The position numbers were made by a program, and so were the translations under genes. Shown in pieces: positions 1-6,881 of a stretch of DNA of 8,694 nt. The stretch covers positions 1 through 8,694 of the forward strand of contig SKLD01000482.1 in the NCBI GenBank assembly GCA_007123395.1, written 5' to 3'. Positions within the stretch are counted from its first letter, which is position 1; each line of letters starts with the position of its first letter. This DNA comes from Opitutales bacterium (GTDB lineage: Bacteria; Verrucomicrobiota; Verrucomicrobiia; Opitutales; Oceanipulchritudinaceae). The notes below the pieces were generated by a model. The model saw only the letters and a list, made by a program, of their open reading frames with translations, had not been told where the DNA came from and did no database searches.

Positions 1-956
1 ATGAGGGCGGCTATTCCATCGAAATCATGATTCCATGGGCTCTTGTTACCTCCTTCGGCGTGGATCATCCCCTTGAAGAAGGGTCTACGATGCGCCTGAC
101 GGTTGCCCTGCTGAACCAAAGTGCTGGTTTTGACGGTGAGTCCTCGGATATACTCTGGGATTCCGGAGCGGGCACGATGGGCGTCGGGAACGCCGCCAAT
201 TGGCCGATTGCGATGATTGACGAGGAACTATTCAGGGCTCCCGTCACTTATTCGATTCCAAGGGTCAGCGCGGCGCCGACGATTGACGGCACAATCGATC
301 CCGACGAATGGCGTTTTGCGAGCTACACGGAAGCATCCTACGACAATTGGGTGGCCCGTGCCGGCGGAACGAGCCGAATCGACGTATTCTCCGGTGGTAT
401 GGAGAATCCCGATGCGCCACGCTCTGAGGGCGGTATTTACCTCATGGCAACGGACGAGGCCATCTACATGGCGGCTGAGATCGTTGCCCCGAACATCACG
501 ATAAGGACCCCTTTCGGTTCGGCGAGCAACAACGAGTCCGGTGTGCAAATGGCACTTGGATTGGACCCGAACTCGACGCGGCGCGACGACAACTTCGTCC
601 TTTGGGACTTCACAGCGGCCACAGATGAAGACGGTGAGCTGACCGGCCCGGCCAACATCTTCGGGCGCTGGGGTATCAGTCCGGGTTTCAATGCCGGTTG
701 GGGAATTGAATCAGCCGGTTCATTTACCGATGACGGTTACATCATCGAAGTTAAGCTACCTTGGCAGGTGATGCGCGAGTCGGTGAACGTCAATGTGGAT
801 AATCCTCTTGAGAAGGGCGATATCTTCAATCTGGGTTTCGTCATTGTCGACATCGCGGAAGATAATTCGCTTAACGAACTGCTCGTCGACTTTGGCCGCG
901 GCGGCATAAGTATCGGCGAACCGGCGACTTGGAACATCGCTGTCATGCGCGACTGA
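1..956 (+). CDS. C-terminal part of a tandem CBM9-like (DOMON-type) domain protein, 5' truncated by the window edge
   Basis: The reading frame is open from base 3 to the TGA at 954-956 (317 codons in the window) with no stop before it. The ATG at 27 is therefore an internal Met and the true start lies upstream. Two similar units are seen. The first is only the end of a domain, with GGYSIEIMIPW at the left edge. The second looks complete: it opens with APTIDGTIDPDEW (about window residues 88-100), continues through GIYLMATDEAIYMAAEI, and has DDGYIIEVKLPW near residue 245. The repeated G-Y-x-I-E-x-x-[IL]-P-W strand and the xIDGxxDxxEW opening are typical of CBM9-like domains, which bind sugars or sit beside catalytic domains in secreted proteins. 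The catalytic part, if any, would be upstream. No membrane anchor, sorting signal or lipobox is visible in this part. The gene converges on the rhamnosidase operon and ends at a strong terminator. Family assignment is good; the role of the whole protein is unknown. Confidence 0.8.
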   Translation, partial: EGGYSIEIMIPWALVTSFGVDHPLEEGSTMRLTVALLNQSAGFDGESSDILWDSGAGTMGVGNAANWPIAMIDEELFRAPVTYSIPRVSAAPTIDGTIDPDEWRFASYTEASYDNWVARAGGTSRIDVFSGGMENPDAPRSEGGIYLMATDEAIYMAAEIVAPNITIRTPFGSASNNESGVQMALGLDPNSTRRDDNFVLWDFTAATDEDGELTGPANIFGRWGISPGFNAGWGIESAGSFTDDGYIIEVKLPWQVMRESVNVNVDNPLEKGDIFNLGFVIVDIAEDNSLNELLVDFGRGGISIGEPATWNIAVMRD

Positions 957-1011
957 AGCATGACTGGTCCAGAAGTGGACTGCCGAGGCGCGAAAAATTG
1001 ATTCAGATTCC

Positions 1012-1049
1012 GCCGCCATCCCGTATGAACGGGATGGCGGCTTTTCTTT
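1012..1049 (+). terminator. Strong intrinsic (Rho-independent) terminator
   Basis: A perfect 13-bp inverted repeat (GCCGCCATCCCGT at 1012-1024, its complement at 1029-1041) with a 4-nt ATGA loop is followed directly by TTTTCTTT. It starts 55 nt after the stop of the CBM9-like gene and has the textbook form for ending plus-strand transcription. The convergent GH78 gene stops at 1064, so the same hairpin also lies just downstream of the minus-strand operon. On that strand the nearest T-run (TTTTT, complement of 993-997) is about 15 nt beyond the stem, so termination in that direction would be weaker. Confidence 0.9.
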
Positions 1050-1063
1050 GCAGGTGGGTGTTA

Positions 1064-3250
1064 TCAGCTCACGACGATGCTGTGCCGTCCGTTGCCGAGG
1101 TCGTCGATTTTCAAGCAGCCGCCCCCCGGCACGGCGTAGGCGCGGGCTCCGTTGACAAAGACGCGGTTCGCTTTGCCGGTCTTTGCGGGCAGGCGTAGAC
1201 GTGCTGTGGTATTCCCCGGTGTTTCCACATTGAGTATGAAGGGACCGTTCGCGTGATTGTTGAACGAGACGTGAATGGGGCCCCGTAGCGAGGGCGTGGT
1301 GATTTCCGCCCACTCCAGCTCTCCGGGCTGGGGATGAATCAGGATTTCCTCGAATCCCGGCTTCAGTGGTCGAATCCCCATCAAATACCGGGGAATGATA
1401 TTGGCTGGAGCGGCACCCCAGGCGTGGTTCCAATCTTGATTGGGTTTGAAGCGGTCGTCCCATGCTTCGAGAGTCATGGTCGTGCCCACGTCGTAGATCA
1501 TATGCGCCCATGATCGTTCGCCCCGTGAGGTAAGAAGGGCGAGGGCGTGATCCGCACAGCCTGAACGGTAAAGCGCCTCCATTAAGAACTGGGCTCCATA
1601 AACGCTGCATGCCATACCTTTTGATCGGACGTGGGCACAGACTTCCGGTCGGGACCGGTGAGGGACCAAACCAGCCGCGAGGGCAAACATGTTCGCGTGC
1701 AAGGAACTGTGGCTGCTGCCTTCGCCGTCGACGACAAGGCCCGTTTGCGCGTCAATAAAGACGCTCGCGAACGTCTTTTCGATAAGGCGTGCGCGCGAAC
1801 CGAAGAGGCGGGCGTCGTCGTGTTCTCCCAGTGCTTCCGCAATCCGGGCGAAGAGAACGACGGCCCGATAGTGGAGGGCGTTGACGACCGCGTTCACTGG
1901 TTTATCATCAAACCCGTCACGTTCACTTTGCGGCCAGTCAACAATATTTGTGATTGGCTTGTTGCCGAATTGCTTTTGCGCCCTCCCGCTGTAGTGAATG
2001 CGTTCGAGGAGAGAGTCGGTCATGTTCGCGGTGGCAATAAGCCCGCGTTCGTCGGCGAGGTCGATCAGTGTTTTTGCTTTCAGGTCTTCGTAATGGTGCC
2101 GCAGGGAGGAGTCATCTCCGGTATACATGTAATCATACCACGCCATGAAGACGGAGTGGAGGATCCATTCGGTCGGCCATGTCGGGTGTTTTATGAGATA
2201 CTCATGGGTGCGCCGGGCCATGCCATACTCGCGATCGGTGCAGTAGTGCGCAAGCTGGTTGATGTAGGCATCCGCCTCATAGGGGATGCGCTCCCGGTCT
2301 CCGTCCACATAATACCCGCAGAAACTCGTCGCCTTAATGGTGTATTTGCAAAGTTCCCAGACGTCATTGAGAGTCTTGCTGGAGGAACGGAATAGTGCGG
2401 CCTTTTCATCGAAGGGATAATGAATCACGCGCTGCCGGATCATATCCCTTCCTAACCCCGCCCGCATTCCCGTCACTTCGCAGTAACGGAAGGGATAGAC
2501 CTCAAAGAGGTCGTCCGGCATGGGGATGGCGTATTCGCCGGTATTGCGCTTGTCGGGGGGAATGACGACGGTGTGCCGGGGTTTTCCGGGCTGGACCTCA
2601 AGGGCGCATTCCCGGTAGCGGCGGCTGCCTCCGGGCGAGCGGTGGATGCGGCCCGGACCGGCCAAAACCTCGCCCAGATGAACCTTGACCGTGTGCTCGT
2701 CGCTCGTGTCCATCTCGAGGGCAACCGTTCCAAAGGCGGCCCTCCCGAAATCGGCAAAAAAATGGCCCCGGCCGTAAGGGATGATCGCAACAGGTTTGAC
2801 CTCGGCAACAACGAGGTTCTGACAATCACGCGGGTATTCATTGGAAAGCTCCCCTGTTCGGAAGGTCTGGCTCTCCGACCATGGGCTGGGATCCCCGGGC
2901 CCGCTCCATGTGCGCGCTTTCCAGAAATAGGTCGTCCACGGGCGGAGGGGGGCGCCGCCGTAGGGAACCATGACCGAACGGCTGTCCAGCTTCCAGGTAT
3001 CTTCGATCGACGGTACCCCCGAGTCCCAGACATCGCCCATGTCCTCGAATAAGGTTTCAGCCGTGGAGGCCACCAGGATCTGCCATGCTTGAGAATAGGC
3101 AGTGGAGCGCTTGTCCCGGAAAATCCACGAGAAGCGGGGCACGACATTTGTGATCAACCCGTTCGCCGGATTGGTTAACAGGTCGACCATTAGGCCGGTT
3201 GGCTGCAGTGCCGATGTCACGTCAAATGTTTCTGGATTCCTCATATGCAT
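1064..3250 (-). CDS. GH78 family alpha-L-rhamnosidase-like glycoside hydrolase, probably cytoplasmic
   Basis: This 728-residue enzyme should hydrolyse terminal alpha-L-rhamnose from oligosaccharides or glycosides. Residues 24-133 form an Fn3-like N-terminal domain (NPANGLITN, PRFSW, VWDSG, PLRPWTTYFWKARTW). Residues 160-275 form a beta-sandwich (HFFADFGRAAFGT, HLGEVL, PGGSRRYRE, FRYCEV). Residues 285-640 are the (alpha/alpha)6 barrel, and a C-terminal beta-domain follows. DGDRERIPYEADA (316-328) aligns with the family's DCPQRERLGWTGDA acid motif and gives E320 as likely general acid. VDWPQSERDGF (437-447) is also typical. TMTLEAWD gives E595 as candidate general base, and NHAWGAAP (608-615) follows. 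The extra jelly-roll domain that many GH78 enzymes carry between the Fn3-like and sandwich parts seems absent. No signal peptide is seen. The ATG at 3250 follows an in-frame TGA immediately and has AAGGAGG 13 nt upstream; an in-frame ATG two codons later is an alternative. It is the last gene of the symporter-lipoprotein-GH78 run. Exact substrate linkage is not readable. Confidence 0.9.
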   Translation of the reverse strand: MHMRNPETFDVTSALQPTGLMVDLLTNPANGLITNVVPRFSWIFRDKRSTAYSQAWQILVASTAETLFEDMGDVWDSGVPSIEDTWKLDSRSVMVPYGGAPLRPWTTYFWKARTWSGPGDPSPWSESQTFRTGELSNEYPRDCQNLVVAEVKPVAIIPYGRGHFFADFGRAAFGTVALEMDTSDEHTVKVHLGEVLAGPGRIHRSPGGSRRYRECALEVQPGKPRHTVVIPPDKRNTGEYAIPMPDDLFEVYPFRYCEVTGMRAGLGRDMIRQRVIHYPFDEKAALFRSSSKTLNDVWELCKYTIKATSFCGYYVDGDRERIPYEADAYINQLAHYCTDREYGMARRTHEYLIKHPTWPTEWILHSVFMAWYDYMYTGDDSSLRHHYEDLKAKTLIDLADERGLIATANMTDSLLERIHYSGRAQKQFGNKPITNIVDWPQSERDGFDDKPVNAVVNALHYRAVVLFARIAEALGEHDDARLFGSRARLIEKTFASVFIDAQTGLVVDGEGSSHSSLHANMFALAAGLVPHRSRPEVCAHVRSKGMACSVYGAQFLMEALYRSGCADHALALLTSRGERSWAHMIYDVGTTMTLEAWDDRFKPNQDWNHAWGAAPANIIPRYLMGIRPLKPGFEEILIHPQPGELEWAEITTPSLRGPIHVSFNNHANGPFILNVETPGNTTARLRLPAKTGKANRVFVNGARAYAVPGGGCLKIDDLGNGRHSIVVS

Positions 3251-3263
3251 TCAACAGTGCGGC

Positions 3264-3270
3264 CCTCCTT
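3264..3270 (-). promoter_or_regulatory. Ribosome-binding site of the GH78 gene
   Basis: The minus strand reads AAGGAGG here, 13 nt before the ATG at 3250. It is the only strong Shine-Dalgarno match before any minus-strand start in the window. The spacing is longer than usual, and it supports the upstream of the two nearby ATG codons (3250 rather than 3244). Confidence 0.65.
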
Positions 3271-3328
3271 GCAACTTCACGAATTTACGCGGGTCGGCGG
3301 TTGGGCGGAAGTTTCATTTTATGTGGTT

Positions 3329-3371
3329 CACCCGTGCGTGTTCGGGAATGTTGGCTTCTATTTTACGGGTG
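3329..3371 (-). repeat. Inverted repeat in the gap between the lipoprotein and GH78 genes
   Basis: CACCCGT (3329-3335) and ACGGGTG (3365-3371) are perfect 7-bp complements separated by 29 nt. They lie 10 nt after the lipoprotein stop codon, in the 131-nt gap before GH78. There is no T-run after it on the minus strand, so it is not a classical terminator. It could form an mRNA stem that separates expression of the two genes, or it could be chance. The rest of the gap holds no other feature I can support apart from the GH78 ribosome-binding site. Confidence 0.3.
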
Positions 3372-3381
3372 GTTCGGTTCC

Positions 3382-4848
3382 TTAGTGATGGCTTACCTTG
3401 TAAACCCTCAACATGGTGGGGGCGGGCCACGGTTCCGGAACGGGACGGTCGCGGTTCGCGCCGCCGTGTTCCCAGCGCAGGTAGTAGGAAGTTCCGGCCA
3501 CATCCGATCCACCCGAATCGGGAATAAGCTCCACTTGCATGGGCCCGCCGGTTCGGCGCAGATCGGGGATCGGTTCAATCCGGAAACCCGACTCGGGACG
3601 GGTCAATGATTTCCGCCACTGAGCGGTCCGCGGGACTTCCTTTCCGATGGGCTGCAGCGATTCCTCATCCAAAACCACGATGGTTGCCTCCACCTCGCGG
3701 TTCCAGACGTGTTGCTTGAGTTTGCCGTTTCCGGCCGGTCGGATCGGGCTCAAGCGAATTGTGCCGGCGATATTCAGGGCACCCCTTCCGGTATAGGTTT
3801 CACCCCAGACAAAGTCCCAATCTGTTGAGGGTATCGCCATCCATCTTCCGCCTTCAAACCGGGCATTGTAAACCTGACTGTAACCCGATTCGTCGAAGCG
3901 ATGGTAGCTGACCACGACCTGTTGCATGGAATCCCAGCTCAAGGCTTTGAGGGGATTGCTCAGTCCGCCGCCGGGCGGGGCATCGTCAACCAGCAACTCG
4001 GTATTCTCTATGGTAAAGGGGGGTTCTACCGGATTCCCTCCCGCCGTTTCCCATTGGGTCAGATCTTTCCCAACCGTTCGTGCATAAGAAAGGGAGTGAT
4101 TGGTGGCATGATCCGGGGTGTCTCGCCACATCCAAAGCAGGTGCCAGCGACCATCCGGGCCGAAAACCGGAAACCCGCCTCCGTAAACATAGGCATTCAT
4201 CTCACCACGACCATCGAGTAAGGGAGTGTCAAATAGCCTCTCCCATCGCCGCCGTTGCTCGTCATAGCGGTAGAAGTGTTGGTCGCCCTGACCGCTGCCA
4301 CCATCGCGGAAGGAAAAATAGATCGTATCATTGACCGTGATGAACGTCGGGTAGTCCGTGCGTTCCGCTTCGGAGACCATGTAAAGCCGTTCGAATTCGT
4401 CGATTGAGTGCGGAGCCAACGACCGGTAGTAGATCGGCCGGGGAGGCATGGGCGGTTCTTGCAATAGCCCGCGCCGGTAGCAGGTGAGGTGTATATAGCC
4501 CTGCCGGTCAAGGGCGATCGACAACCTGGCATGGCTACCTGTCTGCCAGCCCATTTGTACGGGAAAGCGATAATTTTTCCAATGACGGGAACCCAGTTCG
4601 CGTTGCGCGAGGGTCAGAAAACGATCTTCATCATAGTAAGCGACATATTGGCGTCCGTCGCGGGTGAGGAGTTGCGGCGGGCCGGTCCGGTGAACGGACC
4701 ATACCGGTGCAACATCGATTTGATCGACAATTGTAGCGGAAGTTTCTTCGTCTTGAGATTCAGTCATACAGCCAGTTAAGAAGAGTGTCGCGAACACGTT
4801 TAGGAAAATAGTCGCGGCAATGCTTTGTTTCATTTTTAAACGGGCCAT
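3382..4848 (-). CDS. BNR_4-type beta-propeller lipoprotein, possible polysaccharide lyase-like or sugar-binding protein
   Basis: This 488-residue protein begins with a short basic segment, a hydrophobic helix and the lipobox LTGC (24-27), so it should be lipid-modified at C27 and held in the outer or inner membrane facing outside the cytoplasm. The rest is beta-rich, with propeller-like strands such as QYVAYYDEDRFLTLAQREL, HARLSIALDRQGYIHLT (106-122), TIYFSFRDGG and RWHLLWMWRD. The dGH-x13-HvS pattern and the ending YYLRWE..ANRDRP..PTMLRVYK (456-484) fit the BNR_4 family, which includes ulvan lyases of families PL24 and PL25 as well as many uncharacterised proteins. H106 and H120 are present, but the position 20 residues after H106, where I recall PL24/25 having a catalytic His, holds R126. 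Lyase activity is therefore doubtful and function open. The start is 18 nt after the symporter stop. M1 (4848) has no good ribosome-binding site, and M6 (4833) is an equally plausible start with the same signal peptide. Confidence 0.75.
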   Translation of the reverse strand: MARLKMKQSIAATIFLNVFATLFLTGCMTESQDEETSATIVDQIDVAPVWSVHRTGPPQLLTRDGRQYVAYYDEDRFLTLAQRELGSRHWKNYRFPVQMGWQTGSHARLSIALDRQGYIHLTCYRRGLLQEPPMPPRPIYYRSLAPHSIDEFERLYMVSEAERTDYPTFITVNDTIYFSFRDGGSGQGDQHFYRYDEQRRRWERLFDTPLLDGRGEMNAYVYGGGFPVFGPDGRWHLLWMWRDTPDHATNHSLSYARTVGKDLTQWETAGGNPVEPPFTIENTELLVDDAPPGGGLSNPLKALSWDSMQQVVVSYHRFDESGYSQVYNARFEGGRWMAIPSTDWDFVWGETYTGRGALNIAGTIRLSPIRPAGNGKLKQHVWNREVEATIVVLDEESLQPIGKEVPRTAQWRKSLTRPESGFRIEPIPDLRRTGGPMQVELIPDSGGSDVAGTSYYLRWEHGGANRDRPVPEPWPAPTMLRVYKVSHH

Positions 4849-4866
4849 CTTTCGGAAAACAAGTCG

Positions 4867-6624
4867 TTAATTTTTGGATTCGCCCTCCTCGGGGTGGAGC
4901 AATTTGACCGGACGCCCGTAGATCGCGAGCAAGACGCCCACGATGGTTACGGAACCGGCGACGGCAAAAATCCACATGCGGTCGACAAGGGGGTTTGGTA
5001 TCAACAGAAGGAGGAACATCGAGGCACCCAGAATGGTGGCGCTGGTGCCGATGAGTTTGGCTTGCGCGCGGTCTGTGCCTTCGCCGATTTCGGCTTCAAA
5101 ATCGACGGGGGTTTTCATCGTCTCGAAGAACTCGTCGATGTGCTCCCGCTGCTTCTTTCCGGCCCACTTCCACATCGGGACACACGCGATTGTCGCGGCG
5201 ACACCCGTGATGAAGATCCACATGGCCCGGTGCTGAATGGTCCACGGATTGTCGTTGAAATAACCATCGTAAAAGGAAATGAGAGACGGAATCATACAGG
5301 CGCCGAAGATCACGAAGTAGGACCAGAACGGGATGCGCTTGATCCACAGACCCATTAACATCGGGAGCCCGATCGGGATTCCGACCATCGATGATATAAT
5401 GAGGTAGGCGTCGAACAAAATGATTTCGCGTTGCAGGGCGAATAGTAGAGCACCCACGATGACAAAGATACCGAGTGCAACGGTGCTGATGTAACAAATC
5501 CACATTTGCGTGCGGTTCGACATTTCCGGATCCAAACCGAGTCCGGAGCGCAGTCGCGGGATGATATTGCGGACGATGATGCCCACTTGCTGGTTCAAAC
5601 CGGTGTCCATACTGCTCATGGTGGCGGCGAACATGGCGGCGATAAGGATTCCAAGCAGGCCGTTCGGCAACAGCTTGATGGCAATGTAGGCATAGGCGGA
5701 CTCGGCGGGATTCTCCATCCCCTGGGCAAGGATTTCGTCCCCGTACATGAACCGCGCCACCATGGGCGGGAAAAACCAGATCGCGCTGCCCACCGCCATG
5801 AGAATACACGCGAGGAGGGAGGCCCTCTTGGCTTCCCGCCCGTCTTTCGCCGCAAGATAGCGCGAGGCGGAAATCAAACTGATCTGATGGTAGATCACCA
5901 TGAAGAAAATCACGATGATCCACTTCAGGGTGAAGCGGTCGTTGTCGAACTGGCCGGGTTCTTTGACCAGCCGGAAGTCGTCGGCAAAGCGCGGGTCCGA
6001 GAAATTGCTGAAAAAGTTTCCGAAACCGCCGATATGTTGCCATGCGAGGATGGCCACGACCGTCGTGATGACCATCATGATAATCCCTTGGACAAAATCC
6101 GTCGCCATGACAGCCCAACGGCCGCCGACAGTGGAGTAGATCAAAACGACCGATCCGATGACGATAATGGTGGTGCCGAGGGGAAAGTCGAAGACGGCGC
6201 TGGCAAACATCGCGAGCGCCCAGAGCTGGATCGATGCTCCCAGCGGCCCCAGCACCAAACCGGTGTAGGCGGAGAACTGCTCCACTGCCGTGCCAAACCG
6301 CGCCCGCAGCAAGTCGGCGTGTGTATACGCCCGGGTTTGCCGGAACCACGCCGCTAAAAACAGCCAGCCAATGAAGTAGGCCGTGCAATTGGCCACATAA
6401 ATGATCAGGAAAGTGGGGCCGCCCTCAAACGCCGCCGAGCCGTTGCCCGTGAAGGTGAAGGCGCTGATGCCCGCCATGACGATGCTCGAGCCGACCAGCC
6501 ACCACGTGCCTTTGCCGCCGCCGCGGACAAAGTCGCTCATGTTGTTGGTCAATCGCGCGAATCCCGCGCCGAGGGCGAGAAGAATAATAAAGTAGGCTCC
6601 CAGTGTTATGTATTCCAGATGCAT
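4867..6624 (-). CDS. SSS-family sodium:solute symporter, probable sugar uptake
   Basis: This 585-residue inner-membrane protein has about 13-15 hydrophobic helices and should couple Na+ entry to uptake of a sugar or similar small solute. Family marks are AGISAFTFTGNG in the first core helix (51-62), TVGGRWAVMATDFVQG (165-180), and FAATMSSMDTGLN (332-344). In the last of these the SS pair (S337-S338) matches the Na2-site serines of the vSGLT transporter. After the core, a hydrophilic linker (about 488-525, ending in PVDFEAEIGEGTDRAQ) leads to two extra helices (about 527-568). This arrangement resembles SSS proteins beside glycoside hydrolases in Verrucomicrobiota and related groups. I chose the ATG at 6624 because it places the first helix at the N terminus (MHLEYITLGAYFIILL). 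A GTG at 6690 would add 22 polar residues with no family resemblance. The upstream region has only a weak AGG as ribosome-binding site. It leads the three-gene run with the lipoprotein and GH78. The substrate is inferred from neighbours only: rhamnose or a rhamnose-containing oligosaccharide. Confidence 0.9.
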   Translation of the reverse strand: MHLEYITLGAYFIILLALGAGFARLTNNMSDFVRGGGKGTWWLVGSSIVMAGISAFTFTGNGSAAFEGGPTFLIIYVANCTAYFIGWLFLAAWFRQTRAYTHADLLRARFGTAVEQFSAYTGLVLGPLGASIQLWALAMFASAVFDFPLGTTIIVIGSVVLIYSTVGGRWAVMATDFVQGIIMMVITTVVAILAWQHIGGFGNFFSNFSDPRFADDFRLVKEPGQFDNDRFTLKWIIVIFFMVIYHQISLISASRYLAAKDGREAKRASLLACILMAVGSAIWFFPPMVARFMYGDEILAQGMENPAESAYAYIAIKLLPNGLLGILIAAMFAATMSSMDTGLNQQVGIIVRNIIPRLRSGLGLDPEMSNRTQMWICYISTVALGIFVIVGALLFALQREIILFDAYLIISSMVGIPIGLPMLMGLWIKRIPFWSYFVIFGACMIPSLISFYDGYFNDNPWTIQHRAMWIFITGVAATIACVPMWKWAGKKQREHIDEFFETMKTPVDFEAEIGEGTDRAQAKLIGTSATILGASMFLLLLIPNPLVDRMWIFAVAGSVTIVGVLLAIYGRPVKLLHPEEGESKN

Positions 6625-6881
6625 TGAATGATGCCTGAGCGCTGTGTTGTTGAATGGAGTATTACGCGGAAATGGAAAAGACGAATACACTCCGGATCGG
6701 ACGGACCGGAGATTCCGGACGAACCGCTGCTCCGTGGTTCTGCGTTCCGAGACTAGACAAGAAAACGGGTCAGACCAAAGTTCATCATCAACAAGGACGG
6801 TGTCACCGGCATACCGGGACGAAAGATATCCGGGTTCCTAATTGTATAATCCGGTCCGGGGAACCCTTTGCCCGCCTCGGG
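6625..6881 (-). promoter_or_regulatory. Non-coding gap expected to hold the symporter operon promoter and operator
   Basis: These 257 nt separate the LacI-type gene from the symporter and are the natural place for a regulated promoter. I see no convincing sigma-70 -35/-10 pair on the minus strand. The region is rich in CCGG and TCCG repeats (6691-6720, 6806-6817, 6851-6859). It contains an AGCGCT palindrome (6638-6643) 13 nt before the symporter start, an imperfect inverted repeat (GGAGTATT 6656-6663 with AATACACTCC 6684-6693) that could fold in the leader, an 11-nt odd palindrome CGGTGTCACCG (6799-6809), and the larger repeat described separately. Any of these could bind the adjacent regulator; none is proven. 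Confidence 0.4.
6832..6866. repeat. Inverted repeat GGGTTCC/GGAACCC around an AT-rich core, downstream of the LacI-type gene
   Basis: GGGTTCC (6832-6838) and GGAACCC (6860-6866) are perfect 7-bp complements with a 21-nt spacer. The spacer contains TAATTGTATAAT, so a TATAAT box on the plus strand (6845-6850) and TTATAC on the minus strand (6849-6844) lie inside it. It begins 15 nt past the regulator's stop codon. It lacks a following T-run, so it is not a standard terminator. An operator or a processing stem is possible. Confidence 0.35.

Noticed and set aside
756..1610. Open frame of 284 codons on the minus strand across the terminator and both convergent genes
   Set aside because: It crosses a strong terminator and overlaps two supported genes out of frame. 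No domain or signal is visible.
5506..6357. Open frame of 283 codons on the plus strand, antisense to the symporter
   Set aside because: The product is low-complexity, with many His, Arg, Asp and Gly, and matches the antisense pattern of a membrane-protein gene.
5096..6388. Long open frame of 430 codons on the minus strand, overlapping the symporter gene
   Set aside because: It is an out-of-frame shadow of the symporter. Its product is rich in His and Arg with no domain pattern, while the symporter frame has clear family motifs and membrane helices.
6625..6690. GTG start at 6690 giving the symporter 22 more N-terminal residues
   Set aside because: The added segment is polar with no family resemblance, and the ATG at 6624 places the first membrane helix where SSS proteins normally begin.
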